In this document: piece after piece, positions 47,931 through 58,252 of the stretch | How the letters are laid out: each line of letters starts with the position of its first letter | Numbering within the stretch: the first letter of the stretch is position 1 | Assembly: GCA_023101505.1 (NCBI GenBank) | Contig: LVZA01000001.1 | Coordinates: 744,001-808,000 of the forward strand | DNA: 64,000 nt | Reading direction: 5' to 3' | Source of the DNA: Pasteurellaceae bacterium Pebbles2 | Lineage (GTDB): Bacteria > Pseudomonadota > Gammaproteobacteria > Enterobacterales > Pasteurellaceae | Notes under the pieces: generated by a model | Told to the model about the DNA's origin: nothing | Databases searched by the model: none | The model's input: only the letters and a program-made list of their open reading frames with translations | Made by a program: the position numbers and the translations under genes

Positions 47931-48839
47931 TTACTTTTTACAACCTGGGAAACCCAACGCTTCACGGCTGGCGTAATAGGCTTCTGCCACACCTTTGGTT
48001 AGGGTGCGAATGCGTAAAATGTAGCGTTGGCGTTCGGTTACGGAAATTGCTTTGCGTGCGTCGAGCATATTAAAGCTGTGTGCGGCTTTGAGAATGCGTT
48101 CGTAAGCTGGCAACGGCAACGGTTTTTCTAAATTTAACAATGACGTCGCTTCTTTTTCATATTGGTCGAAACATTGGAATAAGAAATCTGTGTCGGCGTA
48201 TTCAAAGTTGTAGGTCGATTGTTCCACTTCGTTTTGATGGAACACATCGCCGTAGGTGGTTTTGCCGAGTGGTCCGTCAGACCAAACGAGATCGTAAACG
48301 CTGTCCACCCCTTGAATGTACATTGCCAAGCGTTCTAAACCGTAGGTTACTTCGCCAGTTACAGGGCGACATTCCAATCCGCCCACTTGTTGGAAGTAAG
48401 TGAATTGGGTAACTTCCATACCGTTCAACCACACTTCCCAGCCTAAACCCCACGCGCCTAAGGTTGGGTTTTCCCAGTTATCTTCCACAAAGCGAATATC
48501 GTTTTGGGTTGGGTCGAAGCCGAGCATTTTTAATGAACCAAGATAAAGCTCTTGAATGTTGTCTGGTGATGGTTTGATCACCACTTGAAATTGGTAGTAA
48601 TGTTGTAAACGGTTTGGGTTTTCGCCGTAACGGCCGTCCGTCGGGCGGCGTGATGGCTGCACATAAGCAAACGCCATCGGCTCAGGGCCTAACGCGCGTA
48701 GTGCGGTCATTGGGTGCGACGTGCCCGCGCCCACTTCCATATCAAAGGGCTGAACAATGGTGCAGCCTTGTTTTGCCCAGTAATCTTGCAGGGCTAAAAT
48801 CATTCCTTGGAAAGTTTTTACGTTAAATTGTGTATTCAT
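47931..48839 (-). CDS. glyQ: Glycyl-tRNA synthetase, alpha subunit
   Basis: The catalytic class II subunit, 302 residues from the ATG at 48839 ([20 protein letters not shown]). The ATP- and glycine-binding motifs include [27 protein letters not shown] and [16 protein letters not shown]-like segments. The longer open frame upstream is not protein-like. The beta subunit glyS is the second gene downstream. Confidence 0.95.
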   Translation of the reverse strand: MNTQFNVKTFQGMILALQDYWAKQGCTIVQPFDMEVGAGTSHPMTALRALGPEPMAFAYVQPSRRPTDGRYGENPNRLQHYYQFQVVIKPSPDNIQELYLGSLKMLGFDPTQNDIRFVEDNWENPTLGAWGLGWEVWLNGMEVTQFTYFQQVGGLECRPVTGEVTYGLERLAMYIQGVDSVYDLVWSDGPLGKTTYGDVFHQNEVEQSTYNFEYADTDFLFQCFDQYEKEATSLLNLEKPLPLPAYERILKAAHSFNMLDARKAISVTERQRYILRIRTLTKGVAEAYYASREALGFPGCKK

Positions 48840-49004
48840 AATCGTCTTCAATAAAATAGTGAAAAAATATCGTTCATTATACGGGAAAATCAGCACAGTG
48901 GAAAGCGAACTATTGCTAAGTGGCAATCCCCAAATAATGCTGGCAAGATAGAAAAAATAAACGGCAAAAGTGCGGTGCAAATTTGCCGATTTTTTAAGGA
49001 AAAG

Positions 49005-49736
49005 TTACAAATCGCCAAAGCACACTTGCAACGCCGTAATCGCAGTGAGTGCCGCAGTTTCGGTGCGTAACACACGTTTACCAAGCAAAATTTCGGTGAA
49101 GCCTTGTTGTTCAGTTTGGGCGATTTCTTGTGGCGACAAACCGCCCTCTGAGCCAATCAGTAAACGTACACCAGCCTCGGGAATGCTCGGCAACGTTTTG
49201 ATCGAATATTGTGCTCTTGGGTGCAAGTTGAGCTTTAACGTGCCATCTTGTTCTGCACACCAATCTTGCAATTTCATCATCGAGCGAATTTCAGGCACGA
49301 TGTTACGACCGCATTGTTCGCACGCAGCAATCGCAATTTTTTGCCATTGCTGGATTTTTTTATCTAAACGTTCACCGTCGAGTTTCACGCCACAACGCTC
49401 CGACCACAACGGTGTGATCACATTCACGCCCAATTCCACCGATTTTTGAATGGTAAATTCCATTCGGTCGCCCCGTGAAATCACTTGCCCTAAATGGATT
49501 TTCAACGGGCTTTCACGGTCATCAAAAATGCGTTGTTGCAGCTGCACTTCCACCGCTTTTTTGCTTGCCTGTGTAATCGTTGCAGGATAAATATAATTAG
49601 AGCCGTCAAACAGCTCAAGTTGCTCGCCTGACTGCATACGCAACACTCGCCCAACGTGGTTGGCGGCATCTTCGCTAAGTTGGCAATATTGTTGATTTTC
49701 CAGTAATTCTGGGTGATAAATTCGAGGAATTCGCAT
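49005..49736 (-). CDS. rsmE: 16S rRNA m3U1498 methyltransferase RsmE
   Basis: SPOUT-class enzyme that methylates U1498 of 16S rRNA. The start is the ATG at 49736 (RIPRIYHPE), giving 243 residues. The N-terminal PUA-like domain has HVGRVLRM, and the C-terminal knot has [14 protein letters not shown] and [16 protein letters not shown], the cofactor-binding motifs. The upstream in-frame ATG at 49772 is in the promoter region. It is divergent from recO. Confidence 0.94.
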   Translation of the reverse strand: MRIPRIYHPELLENQQYCQLSEDAANHVGRVLRMQSGEQLELFDGSNYIYPATITQASKKAVEVQLQQRIFDDRESPLKIHLGQVISRGDRMEFTIQKSVELGVNVITPLWSERCGVKLDGERLDKKIQQWQKIAIAACEQCGRNIVPEIRSMMKLQDWCAEQDGTLKLNLHPRAQYSIKTLPSIPEAGVRLLIGSEGGLSPQEIAQTEQQGFTEILLGKRVLRTETAALTAITALQVCFGDL

Positions 49737-49777
49737 TGTTTTTTCGTCGCTAAAAAATGTGGCTCTTATCATAAAAT

Positions 49778-49817
49778 AAAGCGCGGTGAAAATCTTTAAA
49801 ATTTTTCACCGCACTTT
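49778..49817. repeat. Uptake-sequence inverted pair in a divergent promoter region
   Basis: AAAGCGCGGTGAAAAT (49778-49793, one base off the uptake core) pairs with ATTTTTCACCGCACTTT (49801-49817). Unlike the others, it lies between divergent rsmE and recO, so it does not terminate either gene. A third copy, AAAAGTGCGGTGTA, follows at about 49860. Confidence 0.7.
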
Positions 49818-49921
49818 ATTTTTGGCTTAAATTATTCCTTTTGGTGATTAAAATCGCAAAAAAGTGCGGTGTAATTTTCGCAAGATCTGTTAAAATACAT
49901 CAACTATTTTCAGTAGGAGCT

Positions 49922-50638
49922 TTGACCATCGAAAACTGGCAGCGTGGGTTTGTTTTGCACCGTAAAGCATACAGTGAAACCAGCCTATTAGTAGATTTAT
50001 TCACCGAAGAAACAGGACGTTTGAGCGTGATCGCCAAAGGAGCTAGAGCCAAACGCTCGGCGTGGAAAGGCGTGTTGCAACCCTTTACCCCGCTATTATT
50101 GCGTTGGTCTGGTAAAGGTGGTTTGAAAACACTCACCAAAGCTGAACCTGCTTCCATTGCGTTGCCTTTACAACAAACGGCATTATTCAGCGGTTTTTAT
50201 GTGAATGAATTGCTGTGCCGAGTGGTTGAACAAGAAACACCTAATCCATTGTTATTTCAGTATTATTTGCAATGTTTAACCCAATTAGCCTCCACCGAAA
50301 AAGAGGTCGAACCCATTTTACGTACCTTTGAATTTCAGCTGTTAAAAATTTTGGGCTACGGCGTTGATTTTGAACATTGTGCAGGCTCAGGCTTGCCTGT
50401 TGATGAAGAAATGACATACAGTTATCGTGAAGAAAAAGGCTTTATCGCTTCGATGATTAAGGATAATCAAACATTTTATGGGCGAGATTTACTGGCATTT
50501 CAGCAATTAATGTTTAACAGCCCTGAAGTTTTACAAGCGGCAAAACGTTTTACTCGGTTGGCATTAAAACCTTATTTAGGCAGTAAGCCATTGAAAAGCC
50601 GAGAATTATTCACCCAACACATTTTGCATTTGAAATAA
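49922..50638 (+). CDS. recO: DNA repair protein RecO
   Basis: RecFOR-pathway protein that loads RecA on gapped DNA. The N-terminal OB fold begins [19 protein letters not shown]; the C-terminal helical part includes [12 protein letters not shown]. No ATG suits the family N terminus. I choose the TTG at 49922, after AGTAGGAG although closely spaced; a 5'-extended frame from 49841 runs through the uptake-sequence region and is not credible. This gives 238 residues. The zinc-finger cysteines of some RecO proteins are not all present. rlmD begins 4 bp later. Confidence 0.9.
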   Translation: MTIENWQRGFVLHRKAYSETSLLVDLFTEETGRLSVIAKGARAKRSAWKGVLQPFTPLLLRWSGKGGLKTLTKAEPASIALPLQQTALFSGFYVNELLCRVVEQETPNPLLFQYYLQCLTQLASTEKEVEPILRTFEFQLLKILGYGVDFEHCAGSGLPVDEEMTYSYREEKGFIASMIKDNQTFYGRDLLAFQQLMFNSPEVLQAAKRFTRLALKPYLGSKPLKSRELFTQHILHLK

Positions 50639-50642
50639 TATT

Positions 50643-51968
50643 ATGGCTTTATTTTATACTCCAGCAAAAACAGCGAAAAAAGCACCGCACTTTTCCAGCG
50701 AAACGCTCACGCTTGATATTGTTGATTTAGATTATCAAGGTTTGGGCGTGGCGAAACATCAGGGGAAGACGTGGTTTGTGGAAAATGCCTTGCCGACGGA
50801 AAAAGTGCAGGCTCGCATTGTGGAAGATAAACGCCAATATGGGCGTGCGGTGGCAAGCAAAATTTTACACGCTAGCCCGCAACGCCAAACGCCTGAATGT
50901 CCGCATTATGCACAATGTGGCGGCTGCCAAAGCCAGCATATTCCCGTGCAAATGCAGCGAGAAGCTAAACAAAAAGCCCTGTTTTCACGCTTACAAAAAT
51001 TACAGCAAGACATTGAATTTATGCCGATGATCGTCGGTGAACCGTGGCATTATCGCCGTCGCTTGCGTTTGAGTATGTTGTTTAATCCGAAGACAAAGCA
51101 GTTAGACATTGGCTTCCGCCAAAAAAATTCAACGCAAATTGTGAATATTCAGCAATGCAAGGTCGCCGAGCCTGTCTTAAACAAAATTCTGCCAAAACTC
51201 ACCGCACTTTTGCGTCAATTCTCGCAGCCTAAATTATTGGGACATATTGAATTGACCGCTGCGGATAATGGCGTGGCAATGTTGTTACGCCACACACAAA
51301 ACTTGGCAGAAATTGACCGCACTTTGTTGCTTGAATTTGCTCGATCAGAAAAATTAAACCTGTTTATTCAAGACGATACACAAATTCAGCTAGCATCAGG
51401 CGAGCCGCCGCTTTATCGCATTAGTGATTTGTCGTTACAATTTGATATTCGGGATTTTATTCAAGTTAATCGTGCATTGAATTTACGTATGATCGACACC
51501 GCATTAGATTGGTTGGATTTGCAGCCAAACGATTGCGTGTTAGACTTATTCTGCGGAATGGGCAATTTTACTTTGCCCTTGAGCCAACGAGTAAAAAGTG
51601 CGGTGGGAATTGAGGGCGTTTTGGCAATGGTGCAAAAAGCACAAAAAAATGCTGAACAAAATGCTTGCGAGAATGTCGAATTTTATCAGGGAAATTTAGA
51701 TCAGCCACTAGCAAGCCAAATTTGGGCTAGCCAGCCTTTTAACAAAGTCTTGCTTGATCCGCCACGTAGCGGAGCGGCATTTGCAATGCACGCCATTAGC
51801 CAGTTGCACGCTGAAAAAATATTGTACGTTTCTTGCAACCCTGCCACGCTGGTGCGTGATGCAGAGCATTTGCTAAATTCAGGTTATCGACTAAGCAAAG
51901 TCGCAATGATCGATATGTTTCCCCACACGGGACATTTGGAAAGTATCTCGCTGTTTGAGAAAAGATAA
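50643..51968 (+). CDS. rlmD: 23S rRNA m5U1939 methyltransferase RlmD
   Basis: Iron-sulfur RNA methyltransferase of 441 residues. It has an N-terminal TRAM domain, a 4Fe-4S motif CPHYAQCGGCQSQH (about 86-99), the SAM motif LDLFCGMGNFTLPL and the catalytic cysteine in YVSCNPATL. The order recO-rlmD-relA-dgkA on one strand with very short gaps suggests a single operon. An uptake sequence lies in frame near 51598. Confidence 0.95.
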   Translation: MALFYTPAKTAKKAPHFSSETLTLDIVDLDYQGLGVAKHQGKTWFVENALPTEKVQARIVEDKRQYGRAVASKILHASPQRQTPECPHYAQCGGCQSQHIPVQMQREAKQKALFSRLQKLQQDIEFMPMIVGEPWHYRRRLRLSMLFNPKTKQLDIGFRQKNSTQIVNIQQCKVAEPVLNKILPKLTALLRQFSQPKLLGHIELTAADNGVAMLLRHTQNLAEIDRTLLLEFARSEKLNLFIQDDTQIQLASGEPPLYRISDLSLQFDIRDFIQVNRALNLRMIDTALDWLDLQPNDCVLDLFCGMGNFTLPLSQRVKSAVGIEGVLAMVQKAQKNAEQNACENVEFYQGNLDQPLASQIWASQPFNKVLLDPPRSGAAFAMHAISQLHAEKILYVSCNPATLVRDAEHLLNSGYRLSKVAMIDMFPHTGHLESISLFEKR

Positions 51969-51977
51969 GGAAAATAT

Positions 51978-54197
51978 ATGGTTGCGGTTCGTGGATCTCA
52001 TTTATTAAATCCAAAAGATTTCGACATTCACCATTGGTGTACGAACTTAAAGTTGACTACCGACATTGAGAAGGATCTCATTCACGCTTGGCGATATTCA
52101 CGGGAAAATGCCGAACAATTATTTCTCAACAGCCATTGGTATTTGCGTGATGGCGTGGAAATGGTGGAGATTTTGCATAGCTTGAATATGGACGGCGACA
52201 CCTTGTTGGCAGCAATGCTGTTCCCGATTGTGAATGCAAAAATTGTTACCGTAGAGCAAGTTAAAGAAGATTTTGGCATTAAAATCAGCAAGTTGGTGAA
52301 AGGCGTATTGGAAATGAACAACATTCGCCAGCTCAACTTAACTCAATCAGACAATAATCTACAGATCGATAATGTTCGCCGAATGTTATTAGCAATGGTG
52401 GACGATTTCCGTTGCGTGATTATTAAACTCGCCGAGCGAATTACTTTCTTACGTGATCCCGACAAACGTTATTCCAAAGCCGAAAAAACCACTGCGGCAC
52501 AAGAATGTAGCAATATTTATGCTCCGTTGGCAAACCGCTTGGGGATTGGTCAGCTCAAATGGGAGCTGGAAGATTATTGCTTCCGTAATTTACAGCCTGA
52601 ACAATATCGTTTTATCGCCTTTAAATTAAATGAACGTCGCCTTGACCGTGAGCAATATTTGCAGAATTTCTTACAGCAACTTTCCAATTATTTAGGCGAG
52701 AGCATTAAGCAATTTGAGATTTATGGGCGACCGAAGCATATTTATAGCATTTGGCGGAAAATGCAGAAAAAGCATTTGGATTTCGAAGGTTTATTCGATA
52801 TTCGAGCGGTGCGAATTTTAGTGCCAAATTTAGAAGATTGTTACACCGCACTTGGCATTGTGCATACACATTACAAGCACCTTGCCGATCAATTTGATGA
52901 TTATATCGCTAATCCAAAACCGAATGGCTATCAATCCATTCACACCGTGGTGTTAGGCGAGGGCGAAAAGCCGATTGAAATTCAAATTCGCACCCAGCAA
53001 ATGCACAATGATGCGGAACTTGGCGTGGCTGCTCACTGGAAATACAAAGAGGGCACGACAGGTTCAATGTCGGCATATGAAGAAAAAATCTCTTGGTTAC
53101 GCAAACTCTTAGCGTGGCAGGCGGATATTGCTGACAGCGGTGAAATTATGGCGGAAATGCGTAGCCAAGTGTTCGACGACCGAGTGTATGTGTTTACGCC
53201 AAAAGGCGAAGTGGTCGATTTGCCGACAGGCTCAACGCCGTTGGATTTTGCGTACGCCATTCACAGTGATGTAGGACACCGTTGCATTGGGGCAAAAGTG
53301 GCAGGGCGAATTGTGCCTTTCACTTATCAGCTACAAATGGGCGATCAGCTGGAAATTATCACGCAGAAAAATCCAAACCCAAGCCGAGATTGGCTAAATC
53401 CAAATGCGGGCTTTACCCATACGCAAAAAGCTCGCTCAAAAATTATGGCATGGTTCAAAAAGCAAGATCGGGATAAAAACATTCCTGTCGGCAAAGAATT
53501 GCTCGAAACTGAACTCAATCGACTAGGATTAAATAGTAAACAAGTGGAACAATATGCACTTCCACGTTATAATCTGAAAAGTTTAGAAGACCTGCACAAT
53601 GGGCTAGGTAGCGGCGATATAAAGTTACATCAATTAATTAACTTTTTACAAAGCAAGCTGATTAAGCCAACGGCACAAGAAGCGGACGAAGAAATTCTAC
53701 GCCACGTAACACAAAAAAGTGCGGTGAATTCTAACCAAAAATTGGAAAAACAAGGCTATGTGGTGGTCAACGGTGTGGGCAATTTAATGCACCAAATCGC
53801 TCGCTGCTGCCAGCCAATTCCTGGTGATGAAATCGTAGGTTACATCACACAAGGTCGTGGCATTTCCATTCACCGAGCAGACTGCGAACAGTTGAAAGAA
53901 TTGAAAGCAGCCAACCCTGAGCGAGTGATGGAAACCTCGTGGGGAACGGAATTAAGTGGTAATTTCCATATTAATATCCGTGTATTAGCAAGCGACCGCA
54001 ACGGTTTATTGCGAGACATTACCACGATTTTAGCCAACGATAAAATTACCGTTAGTGGCGTGTCAAACCGTTTAGACAGCAAACGCCAACTAACGACATT
54101 AGATTTAGAACTTGAATTAAACAACGTTGAAATGTTAAGCAAAGTATTAGCTCGCCTTGCTCAATTAGACGATGTGATCGACGTTAAGAGATTGTAA
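51978..54197 (+). CDS. relA: GTP pyrophosphokinase RelA
   Basis: Ribosome-associated (p)ppGpp synthetase that triggers the stringent response when uncharged tRNA enters the A site. The 739 residues have a degenerate HD hydrolase region, the synthetase domain with FDIRAVRILV and NGYQSIHTVV, a TGS domain (VFTPKGEVVDLPTGSTPLD), a zinc-finger-like region (ARCCQPIPGD) and a C-terminal ACT domain. The N terminus MVAVRGSHL is RelA-like rather than SpoT-like, and the intact HD residues of a hydrolase are not evident. Confidence 0.96.
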   Translation: MVAVRGSHLLNPKDFDIHHWCTNLKLTTDIEKDLIHAWRYSRENAEQLFLNSHWYLRDGVEMVEILHSLNMDGDTLLAAMLFPIVNAKIVTVEQVKEDFGIKISKLVKGVLEMNNIRQLNLTQSDNNLQIDNVRRMLLAMVDDFRCVIIKLAERITFLRDPDKRYSKAEKTTAAQECSNIYAPLANRLGIGQLKWELEDYCFRNLQPEQYRFIAFKLNERRLDREQYLQNFLQQLSNYLGESIKQFEIYGRPKHIYSIWRKMQKKHLDFEGLFDIRAVRILVPNLEDCYTALGIVHTHYKHLADQFDDYIANPKPNGYQSIHTVVLGEGEKPIEIQIRTQQMHNDAELGVAAHWKYKEGTTGSMSAYEEKISWLRKLLAWQADIADSGEIMAEMRSQVFDDRVYVFTPKGEVVDLPTGSTPLDFAYAIHSDVGHRCIGAKVAGRIVPFTYQLQMGDQLEIITQKNPNPSRDWLNPNAGFTHTQKARSKIMAWFKKQDRDKNIPVGKELLETELNRLGLNSKQVEQYALPRYNLKSLEDLHNGLGSGDIKLHQLINFLQSKLIKPTAQEADEEILRHVTQKSAVNSNQKLEKQGYVVVNGVGNLMHQIARCCQPIPGDEIVGYITQGRGISIHRADCEQLKELKAANPERVMETSWGTELSGNFHINIRVLASDRNGLLRDITTILANDKITVSGVSNRLDSKRQLTTLDLELELNNVEMLSKVLARLAQLDDVIDVKRL

Positions 54198-54198
54198 A

Positions 54199-54570
54199 AT
54201 GACAGAAAAAACGCCACACAAAACCACTGGCTTAACACACTTAATCAACTCCACTCGCTATTCATTGCAAGGCTTAAAAAGTGCGGTGAAAAATGAAGCC
54301 GCTTTTCGCCACGAATTATTCCTCGGCATCTTCGCCGTGCCTTTAGCTTTTTGGCTTGGCGACGATAAATTTGAAATCGCCTTAATGCTCGGTGCATATC
54401 TACTCGTACTGATTACCGAATTGCTTAACAGCTCAGTAGAATGTGCCATTGACCGCATCGGCACTGAATATCACGAGTTATCAGGACGTGGCAAAGACCA
54501 AGGCTCCGCCGCCGTTTTTGTCGCTTTGGTAAACTGTGCCGTGGTTTGGTTGTTAATGATTTTTGGTTAA
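54199..54570 (+). CDS. dgkA: Diacylglycerol kinase
   Basis: Small trimeric inner-membrane kinase that recycles diacylglycerol to phosphatidic acid. Its 123 residues have three hydrophobic helices and the signature ELLNSSVECAIDRIG with the catalytic glutamate. It starts one base after the relA stop and closes the operon before a strong terminator. Confidence 0.96.
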   Translation: MTEKTPHKTTGLTHLINSTRYSLQGLKSAVKNEAAFRHELFLGIFAVPLAFWLGDDKFEIALMLGAYLLVLITELLNSSVECAIDRIGTEYHELSGRGKDQGSAAVFVALVNCAVVWLLMIFG

Positions 54571-54590
54571 TTGACCATAAATGACATAAT

Positions 54591-54632
54591 AAAATGGACA
54601 TCTCTTGTTTAACAAATTGATGTCCATTTTTT
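54591..54632. terminator. Terminator between dgkA and the next convergent gene
   Basis: AAAATGGACATC (54591-54602) pairs with GATGTCCATTTTTT (54619-54632), a 12-bp stem with T run on the plus strand and A/T-rich flanks on both. Confidence 0.85.
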
Positions 54633-54642
54633 CACTTAACTT

Positions 54643-55569
54643 CTACTGATGTTTTTGCACAAAATCCAACACTCGATAATCCACCATTTCCTCAGCTGAA
54701 ACCAGTCGATCAATAATGCCAGCATCTAACTGATAAGTTAAATAGGTGTCAAATTCTGAACGTGTGATTTCAATGGAAGGTGTCCACATGCCTTCTTGAA
54801 TAAAGCGAGCGATTGTGGCTTTCCCTGTGTTGACATCAAGTTCAGGCCAGCGTTCTTTTAGAATATCGGCAATCACATTATCAGGATCATCTTGATAATT
54901 TTGCAGTAACCAATCAATGCCACGCTGTAAACCTAGTGCAAATCGACCATTCAAATTTCGCTCATCTTCGGCGACCGTTAGATTGGTATAATACACACTC
55001 CATGGAATACTCTCTCCATCGACTGCCATTTCGGAAATAATATATCCTTTGCCGCTGTCTTGCAGTTCATCTGCCCACACCGCTTGGGTAAAAATATAAT
55101 CGCCAAATGTACCATTCGAGAAGGTTTCAACGAGCATTTTATTGACGAAATCGTGAATAAAACGTACCTTAGACGTATCCACGCCATATCTTTTTAAGGT
55201 ACCCACCAAGAAAATGTAACCACTCGCACCGCCATCACAAGGTACTAAAATCGTTTTGCCTTCGAGCTCTTTCCAACTGGAAAAATTTTTCTCTCTAGAA
55301 ACCAATTTAAACGGGCATTTAGATGAAATTTTAGCAAAGGATAAATAGCGGTTTACATTATGTAACTGATACATATTTGGCACCCAAATTCCCCCGCAAA
55401 CAGCGTGATATTCACCCGAGTCAATATCCGATAAACATTGCGTCCAGTTGGCTGGAATATGAGTCATCACATCAAGATCAAGCTCAGCAAAATAGCCTAA
55501 TTTCTCGGCAATATATTGCGGTAAATAGTTAATTGAATTTCCCGTGGAAGAAATTTTATAGTTATCCAT
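54643..55569 (-). CDS. Substrate-binding-protein-like (NMT1/ThiY-type) protein without signal peptide
   Basis: A 308-residue protein of the type II periplasmic-binding fold. It has the opening pattern INYLPQYIAEKLGYFAELDLD, the loop CDGGASGYI and WVPNMY, close to NMT1/THI5-like and SsuA-type binding proteins. No signal peptide or lipobox is present, so it would remain in the cytoplasm. It starts one base after the stop of the frameshifted symporter gene and is probably translationally coupled to it. No ABC permease or ATPase is nearby. A role as a cytoplasmic sensor, enzyme or symporter partner is possible; the function is unknown. Confidence 0.75.
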   Translation of the reverse strand: MDNYKISSTGNSINYLPQYIAEKLGYFAELDLDVMTHIPANWTQCLSDIDSGEYHAVCGGIWVPNMYQLHNVNRYLSFAKISSKCPFKLVSREKNFSSWKELEGKTILVPCDGGASGYIFLVGTLKRYGVDTSKVRFIHDFVNKMLVETFSNGTFGDYIFTQAVWADELQDSGKGYIISEMAVDGESIPWSVYYTNLTVAEDERNLNGRFALGLQRGIDWLLQNYQDDPDNVIADILKERWPELDVNTGKATIARFIQEGMWTPSIEITRSEFDTYLTYQLDAGIIDRLVSAEEMVDYRVLDFVQKHQ

Positions 55570-55570
55570 A

Positions 55571-56817
55571 TTATTCTTCCTCTTTTACATGAGTTACTTT
55601 GCCATCAAAAATATCTCGGTTAAATTCACCTTCTTGTTTCGCAATAATTGATGCAATTAAAGCATCACCAGTAACGTTTGGAATGGTCGTAATCATGCCA
55701 CGAAACCAGTCAATCCCCGCAATAAAAGCAACACCCTCGGCTGGTAAGCCTAATGATGGCATTAAACTTGCAAAGATCACCAACGCACCTCCTGGCACAG
55801 ATAAAGTTCCCATACATGCCAAGGTTGATAAAGCAACAATTTGAATAATGCCACCAAAAGCAATATCAATATTATAAATTTGAATAATAAAAATAGATGC
55901 GATGGATAAGAAAACGGCTTGCCCTGCGCTATTTAATACCATACCTAATGGGTTCACAAGATTTGAGATGCGGTGGCTTACCCCCAATTTTTCTTCTGAA
56001 TCTTTCATTTTGATCGGCAAAGACATTGCACTTGATGTTGTGGTCGCTGCCATAATCGACATTGGAATAACTTTTTTAGTTAAAACCAATGGGTTAACTT
56101 TTAAATAAGCGGCAGTAATCAACACATAAATTAGCATAATTAATGCCGTGGCAATAAATAAGGTGAATAAATATTTCCTAATGGCAATAACACCGCAAGA
56201 CCTGTAGAACCTGCCACTTTTGCCATCAATGCACCTACCCCAATCGGTGCAATTTTCATTACAAAGCCGATTAAAGTTAAAATCGTTTTATTCAATGATT
56301 TCACTAGCTCAAGCACTTTGTCATCACCCGATTTATGCATATATACGCTAGTGGCAACCCCAAAGAATAAAGCGAAAATAATCACTTGCATCATATCGCC
56401 ATTGCCCAACGCAGCAATAATATTTTTAGGGAAAAATGACGTGATAATATCAGTAAAAGATTTGCCATGACCTGTAATATTAGTGGCGGCAGCTTCTACA
56501 TTAACGCCAATACCAGGTTGAATAAGCAAGGCAAAAAAGACACCAATCACCGCAGCAATCACGGTTGATAAAAAGAACATGGTGAATAATCGTGCGCCCA
56601 TTTTCCCGAGCTGACCAGGTGAAAGCTGCCCTACCGCTTCGGTTACTGCGCCAAGAATAACGATAGGCACGCCCATCATCACTAAGTTCAAGAAGATTGT
56701 TCCCAAGCTGCCAATCGGCTCAATGGCAGGGCCGACGATCACGCCTAAAGCAAGACCAATTACTGTAGCAAGTAAAATTTGATTTGTTAATGAAATAGAA
56801 AATTTTGAAGCACTCAT
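55571..56817 (-). pseudogene. Dicarboxylate/amino acid:cation symporter, single-base frameshift
   Basis: The DAACS (GltP/SstT-like) symporter reads from an ATG at 56817 (GAGGAG upstream) through SLTNQILLATVIGLALGVIV to TGLAVLLPLG, then runs into an early stop. The next frame, ending at 55571, continues with IMAATTTSSAMSLPIKM and SVPGGALVIFASLM, typical re-entrant-loop and core motifs. One missing base in the A/T run at 56174-56176 explains the break; adding it gives PLGKYLFTLFIATALIM. The joined protein would be about 415 residues. A true inactivation or a sequencing error are both possible. Confidence 0.88.
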
Positions 56818-56910
56818 ACTTTCTCCTCTAATGGCTTGATATACAGTAATATCAACATATAACATAGCTATATTGGAGTTCAAGTTTATTGAATACTTTT
56901 TGTTTAAATT

Positions 56911-56926
56911 TGTGATTCAAATCACA
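56911..56926. promoter_or_regulatory. Perfect CRP operator upstream of the symporter
   Basis: TGTGATTCAAATCACA fits TGTGA-N6-TCACA exactly and lies 94 bp upstream of the symporter start. It indicates cAMP-CRP control of the symporter and binding-protein-like gene pair. Confidence 0.85.
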
Positions 56927-57061
56927 CAAAATAGTGCGATTAAAGGGTAAGTAAATGAAGAAGTTATCTGTGAAAAATCTGCCCCTTGTAAATTAAGTAT
57001 TCACTCAACCACAAGGGGTAGACCATAATTATGCTATTTTGTTTTACAAACAACCCCAGCC

Positions 57062-58204
57062 TTAATCCAACTGCCAAACCCCATTAACGGCGGTGTTGAT
57101 GATTTGGAAATCGTGGGTGAATACGGTGAGGTTGGCGATTTTGCCGACTTCGATTGAACCGAGTTTGTCGTCCACGCCGATGGCTTGAGCTGGGTAGAGG
57201 TTGCACATACGCAAGGTTTCATCGAGAGGAATTCCTACCTGTTTTACGGCGTTTTCGACGCTTTCGATCATTGTGATTGACGCTCCGCCGAGTGTGCCGT
57301 TGACATCGTAGCATTTGCCATCACGTACATAAACGGTTTTGCCGACAAATTGGAATTGCTCAATATCTGCACCTGCGGCGGCGGTGGAGTCGGTTACGAT
57401 GCAAAGTTTTTCGCCTTTGGCACGCTTGGCAATTTTGATATTACCAAATTCGACGTGTAATCCGTCCACAATAATGCCTGTGTAAACGTCGTCGCTGTCG
57501 AGAACCGCTCCAACAACCCCCATTGCACGTCCAGAGCTGATTGGCGACATTGCATTGTGCAAATGAGTAGCAAAGGTTGCACCGTTGGCGAACGCTTGTT
57601 TGGCAACATCGTAAGTCGCATTAGAATGTCCTACTGAAACGACAATGCCTTTTTCAACAAAATCAGGGATATAACGAGCGGTTGGGTTTTCTGCTGCAAG
57701 GGTGATTTTGGTAATCACGTCAGCGTTTTCGCATAAAAAATCTTTCATTTCGGGTGAAATTTCACGAATGTATTCTTCACGGTGTACACCTTTTTTCTCA
57801 CGGCTTAAATAAGGCCCTTCCAAATGCAAGCCGAGTGCTTGATTTTGATGCGTTTTTAAATAATCTCGCATCATTTTCACCGCACTTTTAATGCCCTCAT
57901 CAGGCGCAGTGATGAATGTTGGTAGGAAACTGGTGCAACCATAACGTACATTCGTCGCTTGCATAATTTCAAGGGTTTTAACCGTCGGTTCTTCGTTCAC
58001 CATTACGCCACCGCAACCATTTAATTGCAAATCAATAAAGCCTGCCGTGAGATTATGTCCTTTTAAATCAAGGCGTTGAATGTCAGGTGGTAATTCACTT
58101 TCAGGCAGAATTGCAGCAATTTTATCGTCTTCGACAATCACCGCCTGACCATACAGCACCTCGTATGCGGTGTAGATTACACTATTGATTAACGCATATT
58201 TCAT
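57062..58204 (-). CDS. nagA: N-acetylglucosamine-6-phosphate deacetylase
   Basis: Removes acetate from GlcNAc-6-phosphate, feeding nagB. The 380-residue amidohydrolase shows GFIDLQLNGCGG, LHLEGPYLS (metal-binding glutamate), VSVGHSNAT and THLHNAMSP with the metal histidines, and VTDSTAAAG with the catalytic aspartate. The second gene, nagB, lies upstream on the same strand; a palindrome (58229-58245) separates them. It is the last gene of the sialic acid degradation operon. Confidence 0.96.
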   Translation of the reverse strand: MKYALINSVIYTAYEVLYGQAVIVEDDKIAAILPESELPPDIQRLDLKGHNLTAGFIDLQLNGCGGVMVNEEPTVKTLEIMQATNVRYGCTSFLPTFITAPDEGIKSAVKMMRDYLKTHQNQALGLHLEGPYLSREKKGVHREEYIREISPEMKDFLCENADVITKITLAAENPTARYIPDFVEKGIVVSVGHSNATYDVAKQAFANGATFATHLHNAMSPISSGRAMGVVGAVLDSDDVYTGIIVDGLHVEFGNIKIAKRAKGEKLCIVTDSTAAAGADIEQFQFVGKTVYVRDGKCYDVNGTLGGASITMIESVENAVKQVGIPLDETLRMCNLYPAQAIGVDDKLGSIEVGKIANLTVFTHDFQIINTAVNGVWQLD

Positions 58205-58228
58205 TTTGATTTCCTTTATAAAATTTAG

Positions 58229-58245
58229 GGGCGTAATTTACGCCC
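58229..58245. repeat. REP-like palindrome between nagB and nagA
   Basis: GGGCGTAA and TTACGCCC flank one base, a variant of the hairpin at 13232, 17903 and 17941. It lies in the 48-bp gap between nagB and nagA and would form a stem in the operon mRNA. Confidence 0.7.
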
Positions 58246-58252
58246 TCATCAA

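Noticed and set aside
54643-55569. Naming this gene as a thiamine-precursor or sulfonate ABC binding protein
   Set aside because: The fold fits, but the lack of a signal peptide and of ABC partners argues against a standard transport role.
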